A stretch of DNA of 64,000 bases from Taenia hydatigena (lineage: Eukaryota; Platyhelminthes; Cestoda; Cyclophyllidea; Taeniidae). Each line of letters starts with the position of its first letter. Position 1 is the stretch's first letter. The notes below the pieces were generated by a model. The model saw only the letters and a program-made list of their open reading frames with translations. It was not told the DNA's origin and did not search any database. Location: NCBI GenBank assembly GCA_036345935.2, contig JADWOT020000009.1:2685381-2749380 (forward strand). Direction: 5' to 3'. This document shows, piece after piece, positions 11,286 through 29,963 of the stretch. A program made the position numbers and the translations under genes.

Positions 11286-12109
11286 AATATGTACTGCTTT
11301 GATAATTCGTCGTACTCCGAGCTGGATCGCGCGCGCATTCGAGTCGCCACCAGCCGTACTCCAGCTCAGTGCCATAACCTCCGGGTCGTACTAGTAGCCT
11401 CAGCTCTTCCATGCCCCATTAGAACACCTACCATGATGCTACAACTTCGAGGGAAACTTAGGACCCTACAATAAACCACCCGACCCTTATGTTCAATACC
11501 CACTGGCCAGTTACGCAACTCTACCAAGGCTCAGCATTTTTATCAATGGGTCGTTTACTTTAGAATTTATCAGCAAGAAACGTGTCTGTGAGACATTTAT
11601 GTCCATTTGTTACACGATCTCCATCATTCGAATACACTTAACACGAGAATGCAGATCCATTTTAGACACATTGCCAAACAAATATCACTTGAGAACCAAC
11701 CACTTGCAAATCTGCAATAAAAATGGTTATGTTAAAGTATGCTTAAGCTTGTCTGTGTAAGTACATCGACGAATCTTCCAGAACTAATAGTAGACATTGT
11801 GAGAAGGTACAAATGACGGACATGGTCACAAATTGGGTCGTCTAGCGCCTGGCGGGGCACGGCGGTATCGCATTAGAGCCCAATGCAAAAATTGATTGAA
11901 AGCCAGAACTAGTGCCAAGTGGGAGATCAGTGCATGCAATGCATTCCAAAGTATCGACAAACGCACCAAGCAAATTAACCCAGCAAACTAGCGTATGCTG
12001 CACGCCAGAGATAACGCTCGATAAGTGACCTTCAGTGTGAAGATGCAGCACGAAACGGCTTAGGGATTAAATTCCAAGTAATACTGGAAAATAAATAAAG
12101 AGGTGGCTG

Positions 12110-12298
12110 TGTAGCGTCCCGAGGCTCCCTTGAAAGCAAAAGAAGGCAGAATGCTAGGGCAGACAATATAATATATTCAACGGACAGAGGGAAATAGGCT
12201 ACTCGCATGGCCCGGAGGCCAGCCCACGCAGCTAGGGCAGTGCGGCCACCTCTGTGACCTTCACCAAAATCGGCAGTTCCAACAAACAAGGTACTACA
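12110..12298 (+). repeat. LTR-like repeat with 5-bp target duplication
   Basis: The element starts TGTAGCGTCCCGAGG and ends GGTACTACA. It is flanked by a perfect GGCTG duplication (12105-12109 and 12299-12303). The core 'GGCCCGGAGGCCAGCCCACG' is intact. This is a relatively young member of the family, about 0.4 kb upstream of the ATG3 start. Confidence 0.9.
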
Positions 12299-12694
12299 GG
12301 CTGCGAAATCTCTTTTTATTCTAAAAGAAATTGATTCTAGAATATCCAACAGAATTAGGAAGATCCATCATACACGGGGAAATAATTTAAGCAGCGAGTA
12401 ATTGTCACTAATTATGTTCATTGACACCACCGATTTTGAATACGTTGCATGCTGTTGTATATATTTTTTCTGTTAAGAAAGGTAATGCTAGTTGCCTGTT
12501 AACATCCATAACTTTTGGTTACAAATTTTTGCCACATCTTACACAACCTTGAAATTCGGTCCTTATCCAGAAAATAATAAAGCTCATCATTTTTATTAAC
12601 TTGTACTTTCTCTGCCTAAATTGTCTGATTCTGCGGGCTATGCTTACTGCTGACCATTGTTTTCTCGTATGCCACTGCAGTGTAACTTTGCGTG

Positions 12695-14848
12695 ATGGAA
12701 GCTATTCGTCAAACCATCAGTCGGACAGCTCTCGGTCTGGCTGAGTACATAACACCAGTTCTTAAAGAGTCGAAGTTTCGAGAAACTGGTGTTATCACTC
12801 CTGCCGAGTTTGTGGCTGCTGGAGATTTTTTAGTCCATCATTGCCCAACATGGCAATGGTCTGGAGGCGAGCCTAGCAAAGCTCGATCCTACCTACCTTC
12901 AGAAAAGCAGTTTCTTTTTACTAAAGGAGTGCCATGCTACAAGAGGGCCAACCAGTTGTTCAACATAAACGAAAATCCCGAGCGAATTCTGGAAGAGCAT
13001 GATGCTGAGGGCGGTTGGGTTGAGACGTGCTTTTTCGGCAATTCAGAAAGTTAATACTTGAAGTTACCTGGATTTTTGTATACCTCACCTTGATTTTGAA
13101 CGCATTTATAACTTTCAGAAGTTGGTTCAGATGATGTTGGTAGTGAGTCAGAAACCCGTGGGGACGTTGCTGCCGCAAAGACAACCGAATTCACGGAGAA
13201 AACTGATAGTGGGGAGGACGAAGAAGAGGCGGAGGACATGGATGCATACATTCAGAGTGGGATGCTCGACGAGGTATTTTTTATTAATGATGCGACTAAT
13301 AAGTACCTTTTTGTTGCTAACTTGGGATGTTTTATTTTTCAAGACTGATCCTCAAGCCGTTTCTGAAAGAATTCGTCAGCCTTCGAAGCCTTCCAGTGCC
13401 AAAGACGATGCTCTTGCGGGGAACGGAGTGCTTCAAACTCGGACATATGATCTCTATATCACCTATGATAAGTACTACCAGACTGCCCGATTTTGGCTTT
13501 GTGGATACGATGAGGATCACAATCCATTGTCGGAGGCGCAAATGTATGAGGACTTCAGGTAAATTTTGCTTTCCTTCAATACTATCTAGTATTGAAGATG
13601 CTCTTTTTACACTCAAGTTAAATCTTTTGGACCTTGAAACGTGTTCTAGAAAATATATCCTGCACTCCCTGAATTTCACGTGAACAAAGGCATGATATGC
13701 CTTCGTTTGTTCTACCTGATTCCCGCATTAATATCAAGTCCTGCAAGTACAACTCCACTATCCTTTGAGTTTTCCTGTATGTGAAAATTATTAGTTCAAC
13801 TTTTGTTAATCTCTTGGAATTCTCTGCGTGGATCTGATAAATTCGGTGTCCTTTTCTCAAGGCTTATTTTGAACCAAATTTTATCTTCAAAAATTAGTTT
13901 TTTCTTAAAATACAGGCTCAATTCACCGCCCCTATGAAACGACTCTTCCTATGTTTACTTTAGCTTATATTTACATAGGAATACTCCGAAGCAGCCTTCT
14001 TAGGGTATTTTTAATGCAGCGTTTTCTTGCATTCGATGGGCATTTAAGATTATGCTTTCCTTCAACAGCTCTCGGTTCCACTTATTTTGAGCACGGTGTT
14101 AATTTTTCCCCATCGATGAACAAGAAGTTTTCCATGATTTTTTTTAGCGTCAGGTCGTTTGTAATGGTGTTTTGGAGCTAAACTTTATTAATTTATTCTA
14201 GTACCACCAGCCATTTCAATATTAGGCGTAAATACTAAAATAACATAACTAGGTTTCTTTTGTCTCTTGATGATTCGCTTCCCCTGAAGAGAGCCTGGTA
14301 AAGTAGATAAGCGGTGATTATGCTTACCTTTTTCCATGCTAGTCCATGTCGTCATAGCATCGACAAATTTTTAATGTTAAAACCATGTTAGCTGTTTCAT
14401 TTGATAAGCCCATGGAGCGTAAATTGAATATGGCAGAAGTAGTTGGCGGACTAACCGTTTAAATTTAAGCATATTTTTTACCAATACCTGGTGTGTATAT
14501 TTACATGATTCGTGAATCTTGTTGAATCTTACCCCTCCTTTCCGTTATACCTGTAGTCAGGATCACGCAAAAAAGACCATTACAACAGAATCACATCCAC
14601 ACCTCTCGGGGGCCCCGATGCCTTCTATCCATCCCTGTCGTCAGGCGGACGTGATGAAAAAGCTGATGGATATGATCGAATCCTCCACTCATAATTCCTC
14701 TGTTACCGCCTCCATTCCCACTGGAGGCGCAGAAGCGTCAGGACGTCAGTTAGGAGTACACCAGTACCTGGTTGTCTTCCTTAAGTTCGTTCAAACTGTC
14801 ATTCCTACCATTGAATACGACTTTACTCGCAACTTCAAGATCTCCTGA
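12695..14848 (+). CDS. ATG3: Autophagy-related protein 3 (E2-like LC3/ATG8-conjugating enzyme)
   Basis: ATG3 carries ATG8/LC3 on its catalytic cysteine and transfers it to phosphatidylethanolamine on the growing autophagosome membrane. The four exons are 12695-13049, 13119-13273, 13344-13558 and 14557-14848. All introns are GT-AG, three junctions restore phase exactly, and the product is 338 residues (human about 314). The N-terminal block with [12 protein letters not shown] and V-H-H-C-P-T-W-Q-W is highly conserved. An acidic flexible insert fills exon 2, followed by [16 protein letters not shown]. The catalytic H-P-C motif is at 267-269 (Cys269), and the C-terminal V-I-P-T-I-E-Y-D is present. 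The protein looks complete and functional. An acceptor-like TGCAG lies 15 nt before the ATG, usable for trans- or cis-splicing of the leader. The third intron (13559-14556) is long; the others are about 70 nt. Confidence 0.97.
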
Positions 14849-15274
14849 ATACGCTCATTTGCCCGGTGACTGTTACCTGAATTCTCCTATCCACAGGTCC
14901 CTTTCACGCGACGAGACACACGTCGTTGTTGTTATTTTTTTTCGGCCAAAAATAGACGTTCCCTTTTACGTGTCTTCAAACTTTTCAATGTTTTTTTTGT
15001 ATTTCAGTAGATTCAACGGTTCTTCCGTGTGCTTGATGTGGTTAGTGTTTTGCCAATTGAAAGCTTGTGATTTGGTTGAATTGTTTGAACTGTTTGAAAT
15101 CTCAGTCGTTGCGGTGCTGACGGTATGTGACAATGTAGTTTTCTTGACATTTTCTTTTCGCTTGCTGGCTTTGAGCAAAACAAGTAAATTGGCAATAGCA
15201 ACCTCAAATAAGCACGGACATCTCTGTTTATTAACAATTGTGTTCGTTTTGCACAAGGCTTACAGTAAAGCGTC

Positions 15275-18200
15275 ATGGCAGAGCAAGTGGATGTGAATGC
15301 AGTTTCAGGGACCGAAATATCAGTCTCTAAATATCAAACCGAGTCTGCCTCATTGGCCGTGGTAAGCTAGGAAGATGAATGCTTAACGACACTTGTGTTC
15401 TCTTTCTTCATCATCTTTATTTCTAGGTCTATTTGGGGTCATGGACGGATCCCTCGTCTAGATGCGTAGTTGTGTACATTTTGAGGCGCAGGGTTTTCAC
15501 GTCACGTGAACGCTCCAATTACGATTTCCTCCTTCAACATCGATATTTCAGTTAGGCACTTAGCCATGAAATTATCCTGCGTACAAAATCCCATGCAAAT
15601 TTTATCCTTTATCACCTGCTATTCGATTGTCTACAACTTATTATTTCTATAGGTGAATCAATCGTTTCGTGTAAAGCTTCATTTTGTTTGAAAATGGTGC
15701 AATTTGTTTATAGAATGTCCTAGTTGATCATGAGGTATCTTCAGCTCACTCTTCTGTAAACCCTACAAAATCATCTAACCAAAATTTATCTCTAGTCTAT
15801 TTAAACGCAGAATGCCTATTGTGTGCAGGGGTGGCTTTTCAATGGCTCATTGGCAGTACTGAGGTCTATCTGTGGTTGTGTAGTTGGTCTCTTTGACAAT
15901 TAAAAAAGTTACTCTTGTTTCGTCTCGGTAGATATGCTGATTTTGCAGGCATTTTCCGGTCAATTGTTAAAAAGGCAAATGCGATGGAAACTGTAGCGAA
16001 TTTATAATCATCGCGTTATTCCCTTCTTAGTAACTTAGTCCAACCGTATCTCTCAGGTAGGTGAGTCGATCTATCTCAGCACATAGGTGGTTATCAATTC
16101 AATCATCAAATGCGAGACTATACTTCACTCTACTTTGGTCTACCCAAATGAGTTCTCCGACACAATCTGGTTTAACCTGCCATATTTCCATTGTTGACAT
16201 CATTACATTCGTTGGTCCTTCAGTATCGTGGTTCATGGGTGGTACTAAATTAACCACCTTATTTAATTCGCTGTATCCTCCAGAAGTCCATTTTTTCACG
16301 TTTGCCACTTAAATGAAGGAGTGATGCCTGACTACGGTTTAACAGATGGTTGCTTGCATTGCATTAAAAGACTCATGATGGTAAACTTACTATGGATGCG
16401 CTCTTTTTTCATTCGCTGCATTTTGACCAGAGTATTTCGAACTCGTCACCGGAATATTCTAACCTATTTATTATGTTTTGTAACACCTTTGTGGAGGAGA
16501 ACTAAGTGGTGAATTAGAGGTATGGTCGTCATCAGGTTCGATAAGGCTCTTTGGAAAACTGCTGAATGTTGCTGCTATTTTTACTCACTGATTCACGTGG
16601 TCTCGACAAATCCACTTGGAATTGCCATGTTTCTTGCGTCCAAATGTTGGCTAACTTGGTTTTCCGTATTTTTAGGATTCAGAAAATAAGTACGGGATGA
16701 CCGAAGCATCAACCAATTCTACGATTCCCTCAGTCAATTATCCAGCTGAAAATATGGTAGGCACTGACGATCGGCGTTTTCTTATTCTTTATCAAACACC
16801 GCTGTTCCATTGCAGACCTCGTTTCTTTCTCCCAAGCACTAATTTACTCGCATTTTTTCCACGTCCAAGACTTGTAAAATGAACTCGAATCCAAGCTGGT
16901 AGCAACTGACTCTTTGCATTTCCCATTAAACCGGGCTGCTGACAAGGTGGTATGTATCATCCTTATTTCATAACTCCTATGAGTCCAGCAAGGCCTTAAA
17001 GCGGTTATATTATGAGGGATACTCAAGCCAGTGTAAAGCTTTCGAGTTCATAACAGAACTTTTCCTGCACCGTTGGAGCGCTGCGTGGAAGGCGTTCGTC
17101 GGCACCGCTGAGCGATCTTGAGATAGTTCCCTGAAAATTCTCATGGTACTCAGCATACGCTAACTTCTTGAAGCTGCAAGTGTTCAGAAATTATTGGGTT
17201 GAGTTCATCGTCCCCATAGATCGATCTGTCTCCTGCAATCCCACGAGTTATTCGTCGATCAGGTGCCCAGAATATACTAATCTGTAAGCTGTTTATTTCC
17301 AAGGGGATGGCTGCTGGGGTCGTGTATTTTATGTGCGCCAATTTTTGAAGGATTAATACCATTCTTACCACTGTAGCGTGCTATGCTTGGAGTCCTCTGT
17401 GCGGATAGATGCTCGCGGACTGAGGTTTCATGTCTCACCTTGCAGGAACATTCGTTCATTACTACACGTTGCATCCTCCAAAGTCATTCCCGATCCTAAT
17501 TGGCAATGCCTGGGTTGAATGGGCCCACGAAATACGACCCGATTATTAGGACTCGGATACCGCCACGGTAGCACTCCTTTTTTGTAGCTGTAAAAGTTAG
17601 TCCCAATTTGACTCGATCGCTCTTCACACAGATGCACAGAAGGGCTGCAAAGCTAGCACCATGGTTGAAACGTAGGAGGGTAGACTGTAAATGTGTTGAT
17701 ATTTACAATTAAAACAGAGACTGTTCTGTTACTGCACTTCAAATTCAGGGGTAGAATTACATACAATTCATCGTCGGTGCGATCAGCGATTAGCCCTTCC
17801 TTTCACTTTGATTGATGTCTCTGGTCAGTGCACGGTGAATGGTGTAAATAAAGCCATGTTTGTTACTTTGTTTGTGTGTGCTATTTCGCTATAGCTCTAA
17901 GTTCTTTTGCTTCCCTTAGCACCAGAAAACTACTGTCTTAAATGTTCCTTGGTGCGCTCAAAGAAATATTCAGCCTTGAACGATCCCTACTCGTAGGCTT
18001 TGTTTTCGTCAGTTTCGGTTTTAAAGGAATTATCTAGATTAAATTTTAAATGCTTAGATTTTGCGGTTGAAACTCCAACTCATTCGGTACTTCAGCATTT
18101 CGCGAATGTTCAAAATCTTTTACTTAACAGGTACTTGCATGATCACTTGATTTTCATTCGAACTCTAATCTTCGTTGAACCTCAGCCGGGAGTTATGCTG

Positions 18201-19098
18201 AGGCGCCATCTCAAAACGCATTATTTATTTATTGCGCTAATCGGTGCTGCAAGACGTTCACATCTACTTAACAGTTTGATAGGCGAAGAGCCGTTGAACG
18301 TTGCTGGTTGTCAAAACTCTCGACTAATAGGTCTGTGTTTTTGGCACACAAAAGGAAGGGACAAATTTCCGAGAGTATAAACAGTATTTTTTTGCTCAGT
18401 TCTTTGCCTACGTTTACACGCTTATCTCAATGGCGTTTATTGCCGAGAAAGAATTTTTAACTTTAGAGGAATTTTTCGGTCACTGTTATTACGCATATCT
18501 CCTCTGCTATCAGAAATTGGGAAACCGTTCTCATATCCAAATCGCAAGTGCTCGTGAATGGTTGTGGTTACATAGATTTGCCACACACCGGGCTATGCGT
18601 CAGTTATCCAGGATTAGAGATTTCAAGTGCTGAAAATCTTCAAGGATGACCACTCCAAGCTTGGTGTTACCAAGACCGAAATCTCCTTTGACAGAAATGC
18701 GACCGTTCTGGAAACACTGACACCCCGTATCTTGATGTGGCTTAGCTTCTTACCAGTGGGTTGAAGTTTTATTCTCATGTCCGTAAGAAACTTAACGTGC
18801 GTGCTCTCATTGTTGCCCAAAAGCTTCCTTGCTGGTTCCAGGGTTTGGCTATCCCAAACCTGACATGCGTCGGCTGTTTGCATATAATGGAGTACTTTTG
18901 CCTCTTTCTACTCCCTGCAGTACCGCCGCAATTGCCTGTAAAATTGTCAACGCTGGTTCGATTTGGACACTTATCTCACTTTACATCAAAATGAAGTTGG
19001 TTTTTTCCGCTAATTGCATTCCCGGTCCACAGGAAATGTCGGAAATGCACTCTTTAAGCGAACTCCTGGAAGCTATACCTACAGAGTTAACATCTTAG
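15275..19098 (+). CDS. Unrecognised multi-exon gene (partial, tentative model)
   Basis: I do not recognise this gene. Exon 1 (15275-15361) starts with ATG soon after an acceptor-like CTTACAG, and is Ser/Thr-rich with a strong GTAAGC donor. Exon 2 (16676-16756) follows in phase 0 and ends at GTAGGC. A possible exon 3 is 16896-16949. Coding-looking sequence reappears around 18620-18750 (open frame with V-L-K-I-F-K-D-D-H-S-K-L-G) and 18840-18950 (G-F-G-Y-P-K-P-D-M-R-R-L-F). A plausible last exon is 19035-19098, after GGTCCACAG and ending at TAG. The junctions between 16.95 and 18.6 kb, and one apparent frame change near 18755, are unresolved. The model may therefore merge two genes or include a decayed one. 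It lies 0.43 kb after ATG3 and 0.1 kb before the ARL14EP-like gene, on the same strand. Confidence 0.35.
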
Positions 19099-19205
19099 GG
19101 GGCGAACAGCCTCTACAAACGTCTAATCGGAGTTTTGTTCATGGGTATATTCTTGGTTTTTAGCGGTGTAGCGAATCCACTAACGCTTCAGTAAGTGCAG
19201 CAAAT

Positions 19206-19957
19206 ATGCCTTACGCTAGAAAATCGGTTCTCTCAGACGCCTTGTCGACAGAGAAGCGAAAGAAGAAGCAAGTCTGCCGAAAATCAACAGCTTTGGCTCC
19301 ATCCATTTCCTCTGCTGAGGTCAGCCGACTTAAATTTCTCAACCCAGGAAAGCAGAACGAGGACCTCACACTCAGCTGGAATCACGGACGTATCACACGT
19401 GGCTTCAAACGCCAGCACACACTGCACATACAAGGAACTGGTATTGCGTAAGCACTTTTTTGTAGTTCAACCTCTTTCATCAGTCAGGCGTCTGCCTCTA
19501 CCGCTGCGGAACTGGATCGTTTGCGATTCATCAATCCAGGGCGTCAGAATACCGACCTAAAACCCATTAATTGGATGCAGGAAGGGGTCTACATGACCCG
19601 AGGCCATCGGAGACAGATGGAACTACATGCCAAGCTCTGCGAAGCCAACAGGTTGATATTTGCTCTCTCACTTGGGTCGCAAGGACTACTTTGTTACTAC
19701 TACGTTTTACGCCTGATCTTTTGGATAGCTCTGACCCACCGCTCTACGACTCTAGAGGTCTACTGCTGTCGAATATGCAGGACAGATGTGATTGCATGCG
19801 TCCGGACTGTCCTGGATGTTTTCTGCCTTGTCGACGTTGTCACACTACTAAGTGTGGTCCGCTCTGCCGCATTATGCGCAACTTCCATTACGAAAAGGCA
19901 GGTTTTAGTTCTCCCCGGCGACGATTTTGTCAACAGCGCATTTCTGCAATGATGTAG
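19206..19957 (+). CDS. ARL14 effector protein-like (ARF7EP_C Cys-rich domain)
   Basis: The exons are 19206-19447, 19484-19651 and 19729-19957, giving 212 residues with all phases consistent. The last exon encodes a Cys-rich module with cysteines at about 157, 159, 164, 167, 171, 174, 179 and 183, in the order C-D-C-x4-C-P-G-C-x3-C-x2-C-x4-C-G-x2-C. A Y-D-S-R-G-L-L-L lead-in precedes it. This matches the ARF7EP_C domain of ARL14EP, an effector linking ARL14 to myosin in vertebrates. Upstream the family's L-x-F-x-N-P-G-R-Q motif occurs twice, once in exon 1 (N-P-G-K-Q) and once in exon 2 (N-P-G-R-Q), each followed by a basic R-G-x-x-R-Q stretch. The family's final Cys of the C-R-C motif is replaced by Ile. 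The first intron is only 36 nt. Role in flatworms is unknown. Confidence 0.87.
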
Positions 19958-21040
19958 TACCTTGTGGATGTCAAGTGGCGTGGGAAAGCTTCACTGGAGC
20001 ATAGTCTGTATGCACTTCTAAGTACTTCTGGATTTTAACCCTCTTATTACCAACGAATGTCTTATGAGATTCAGCAGTAAAAAACGCATTCATCCTGATA
20101 AGGCGGAAGGATAGGCGGTCTTGATGTATGGGCGGTTTTTTCGGCGTTGCGAGGTCACACCACCGAACTTATAAAAGACAGGTTCTCTTAAGTATCCTGG
20201 TTTTATAAATCATTGCATAAATGCGTCCTTGTTATTATTTTTATATTTGGCTATCGCCAAAAAATCATTTGGTCTATTTTCCAGAATAATGCGAAGCTTC
20301 GATGCATATTATTGGCACACTAAAGCCTTACTTATTTCAGGCGGAACTGTACATTTGAAAACCCGTTACCAACTGAATATTTGAGAACCCCGGACCGACT
20401 CAATGTCCCACTTCTAACTGTTTGTATGCAGCTACATTGCTTTTTTCTCAATAAGGTAATAAATGTCTCAGAATCATTTTCAATTTTAGCTTCTGGTGAA
20501 GTAGAGGCTCGATCTTCGTGCCTCTTTTGATGTTATACAAAACTTGTGTCTGGCTCTTAAATGACCGAGTTGGTAATACCTATCACCATACGTGCGGGAA
20601 CGAATTTAGTAGATCTCGTTGATCAAAAATCAAGGTCAGGGGCGCGAAGTAAATAACGATGAGCGCCCTGTTTCTTTTTTAGTGTTTATGTTCCAATTGT
20701 CACGATGCATATCGATTGTTTGAGCAGCTCTTGTGCGAACCTTTCGTGGGGCTGAGTTCAAAATGGCAGCCGTGCGGTTGCTTAGAGATCTAGTATCAAT
20801 ATTTGGTTCCATAAATGCCCACATTTTCTGGTACTTCGGCCAGTTCAGGCAATCTTGTTATCTTCCAGTGGTCAAGTTAGCAACCATAAGGAAATGGGTT
20901 GTCGTGGCTGTTGCATTGTGTCACAATCCTGTCGTTATCAATAATGCATAAGGGGAGAATAAAAAAGATAGTCCTTTAAAATGCAAATTTGTGTACTTTG
21001 TCTAGAAATTTTGAGAAATTTTTGCAAGTGTAATACGCTA
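19958..21040. other. Non-coding interval downstream of the ARL14EP-like gene
   Basis: No exon could be supported. Short open frames occur on both strands near 20.6-20.95 kb but have no domain or splice support. Confidence 0.4.
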
Positions 21041-21049
21041 ATTGTTTAA

Positions 21050-21202
21050 TCCTTGATTAAGGTAACGAGCCACTTGGGGCTCCACCTAGTCGCCTGGTAT
21101 CCGGGTCATGCCAATGGTACCAAGCCTTACTCCACGTTGGCAATGCGTATCCTGCCCAAGCGTTGTTTTCTTTCGCCTTTAGTGAAATGTCGGGGTGCTA
21201 CA
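21050..21202 (-). repeat. Diverged LTR-like copy, reverse orientation
   Basis: It carries 'CGCCTGGTATCCGGGTCATG' and 'TTTTCTTTCGCCTT', and ends GTCGGGGTGCTACA. This is the reverse complement of the family's start region and core, with many substitutions. Confidence 0.6.
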
Positions 21203-22405
21203 ATGCGTACCCATTTCCGGCTTTTAATTTACAGAGTTTATGAGGGGGTTTAGGTTGGGGGCGCTTAAAGTGTCATTCCACAACACAACCTGTGACTAAT
21301 GGTAACCTTGGCTGCCCCTGTTTTACGGAAATTTCTGTATGCGATGAGGCGTATTCAACTACATAGACGGTATTTGTATAATACTATTCCACGTTTTTCA
21401 ATGATACCACCGCATTTTGAACCCCTCCATTTATGTGCGCAAACACGGAAGCGCACTTTTTTTTATGGCTTTACACATGCATGCATTTCTGTTTGGATTT
21501 CAGAGATTCTTGAACCTTTGATATTGATCCGGGTTTCCTAGCTGAGGCTTGGTGATGACAAGAGGCCTGCATCATAGGAATCTTCCACCTTTGTAAGATT
21601 ATGATTGATGTGCTCTACTTTAATAAGGAGGAAGTCGCGTACGGTTTGGAACATTTGTACTTCGGCGGCACTCTTACAACTCCAGTCTGGACATTTGACT
21701 CTGGATCGTTGCTTTTCCTTCATGAGTCGATGGCAGCGCTCAGTCACGGGTTCGAACAACTCAATATCTTCCCACTTAAAGAGGTGCGGTCTAACCAGCA
21801 CGTATTACACTTTGTTATCGATGAAAAATTGCTGCATTAACCTGAACATCCCTATATACGCAGAGGCTACTTAGCTGCTACGGATGGGTGAATGCGTGAT
21901 CATCCCGAAACGAAGAGCTGAAAATGACGTTCACCCTCAGTAACTACTTCAATTTTAGGGCATGCGGAAAAGTTATTAGCAGCAGAAGAGGCGCTAGCCG
22001 CATACCATCTGTGAATGTTCTTTACGGAGCTGTCTCGACTAGCTTAAAAGAAGCCAGATAGATGCGGCTGAGTGGCAATGAAGTGAGAACAAATTGGCAA
22101 TACGAAATAGGCGCTTTTGGGCTAATGTTCCCACGACTAGCTATGGACACACATAATAGCTAGCATAGTTTCTCATTCTCGATGTCAGTTTTTATACAGG
22201 TCGAACCTCCAGACCTTGGGAATTGCCAAGAGGAATCGGTGTCTTTGCATTCGAGTATCTTCGCAATTACACGGAAGTTCGATGAGTGCCACCGTCGGCT
22301 CGTGTGCGTTTTAATCACAGCACCAATCACTTTGCTACTGTTTACATACGAACTTGACAAAAGGATTTGCTGGGCACGGTGTTCAAAGGAGGGTAGGGGC
22401 TGGAC

Positions 22406-22590
22406 TGTAGCGTCCCGAGGCTCCCTTAAGGCAAAAGAAGGCAAATTGGCAGGGTGGAATATATATATTCACCGGACAGAGGGAAATAGACTGCTGGCAT
22501 GGTCCGTAGGCCAGCCCACGCAGCTAGGGCAGTACGGCCACCTCTGTGACCTTGACAGAAACCGGCAGTTTTAACAAACAAAGTACTACA
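22406..22590 (+). repeat. LTR-like repeat with 5-bp target duplication
   Basis: This 185-bp copy runs TGTAGCGTCCCGAGG ... AAGTACTACA. It is flanked by a perfect TGGAC duplication (22401-22405 and 22591-22595). It is almost identical to the copy at 1222, so insertion was comparatively recent. Confidence 0.92.
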
Positions 22591-22599
22591 TGGACAATA

Positions 22600-29847
<7,248 letters not shown>

Positions 29848-29957
29848 TACAGCGGTTTCACTCTCCTGCTCTCGTCCTTTTTTGTCTTCTCCCTCTCTCT
29901 CTCTCTCCTTCGCCGCTGTTTGTATATATAGAAAGTGGAAAGAGAAGGGAGGGGGAG

Positions 29958-29963
29958 AATAAA
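29958..29963 (+). terminator. Poly(A) signal AATAAA downstream of PTEN
   Basis: A canonical AATAAA lies about 110 nt after the PTEN stop codon, following a pyrimidine-rich 3'UTR. Confidence 0.5.

Noticed and set aside
17150..17637. Two minus-strand open frames that could be joined in phase through a GTGAGA...CTACAG intron
   Set aside because: No recognisable domain, no start exon, codon use not distinctive, and they lie inside the tentative plus-strand gene. Chance splice signals are likely.
20636..20812. Small minus-strand open frame, possibly a short protein of 58 residues
   Set aside because: An overlapping plus-strand frame is equally long; no family match or splice/poly(A) support.
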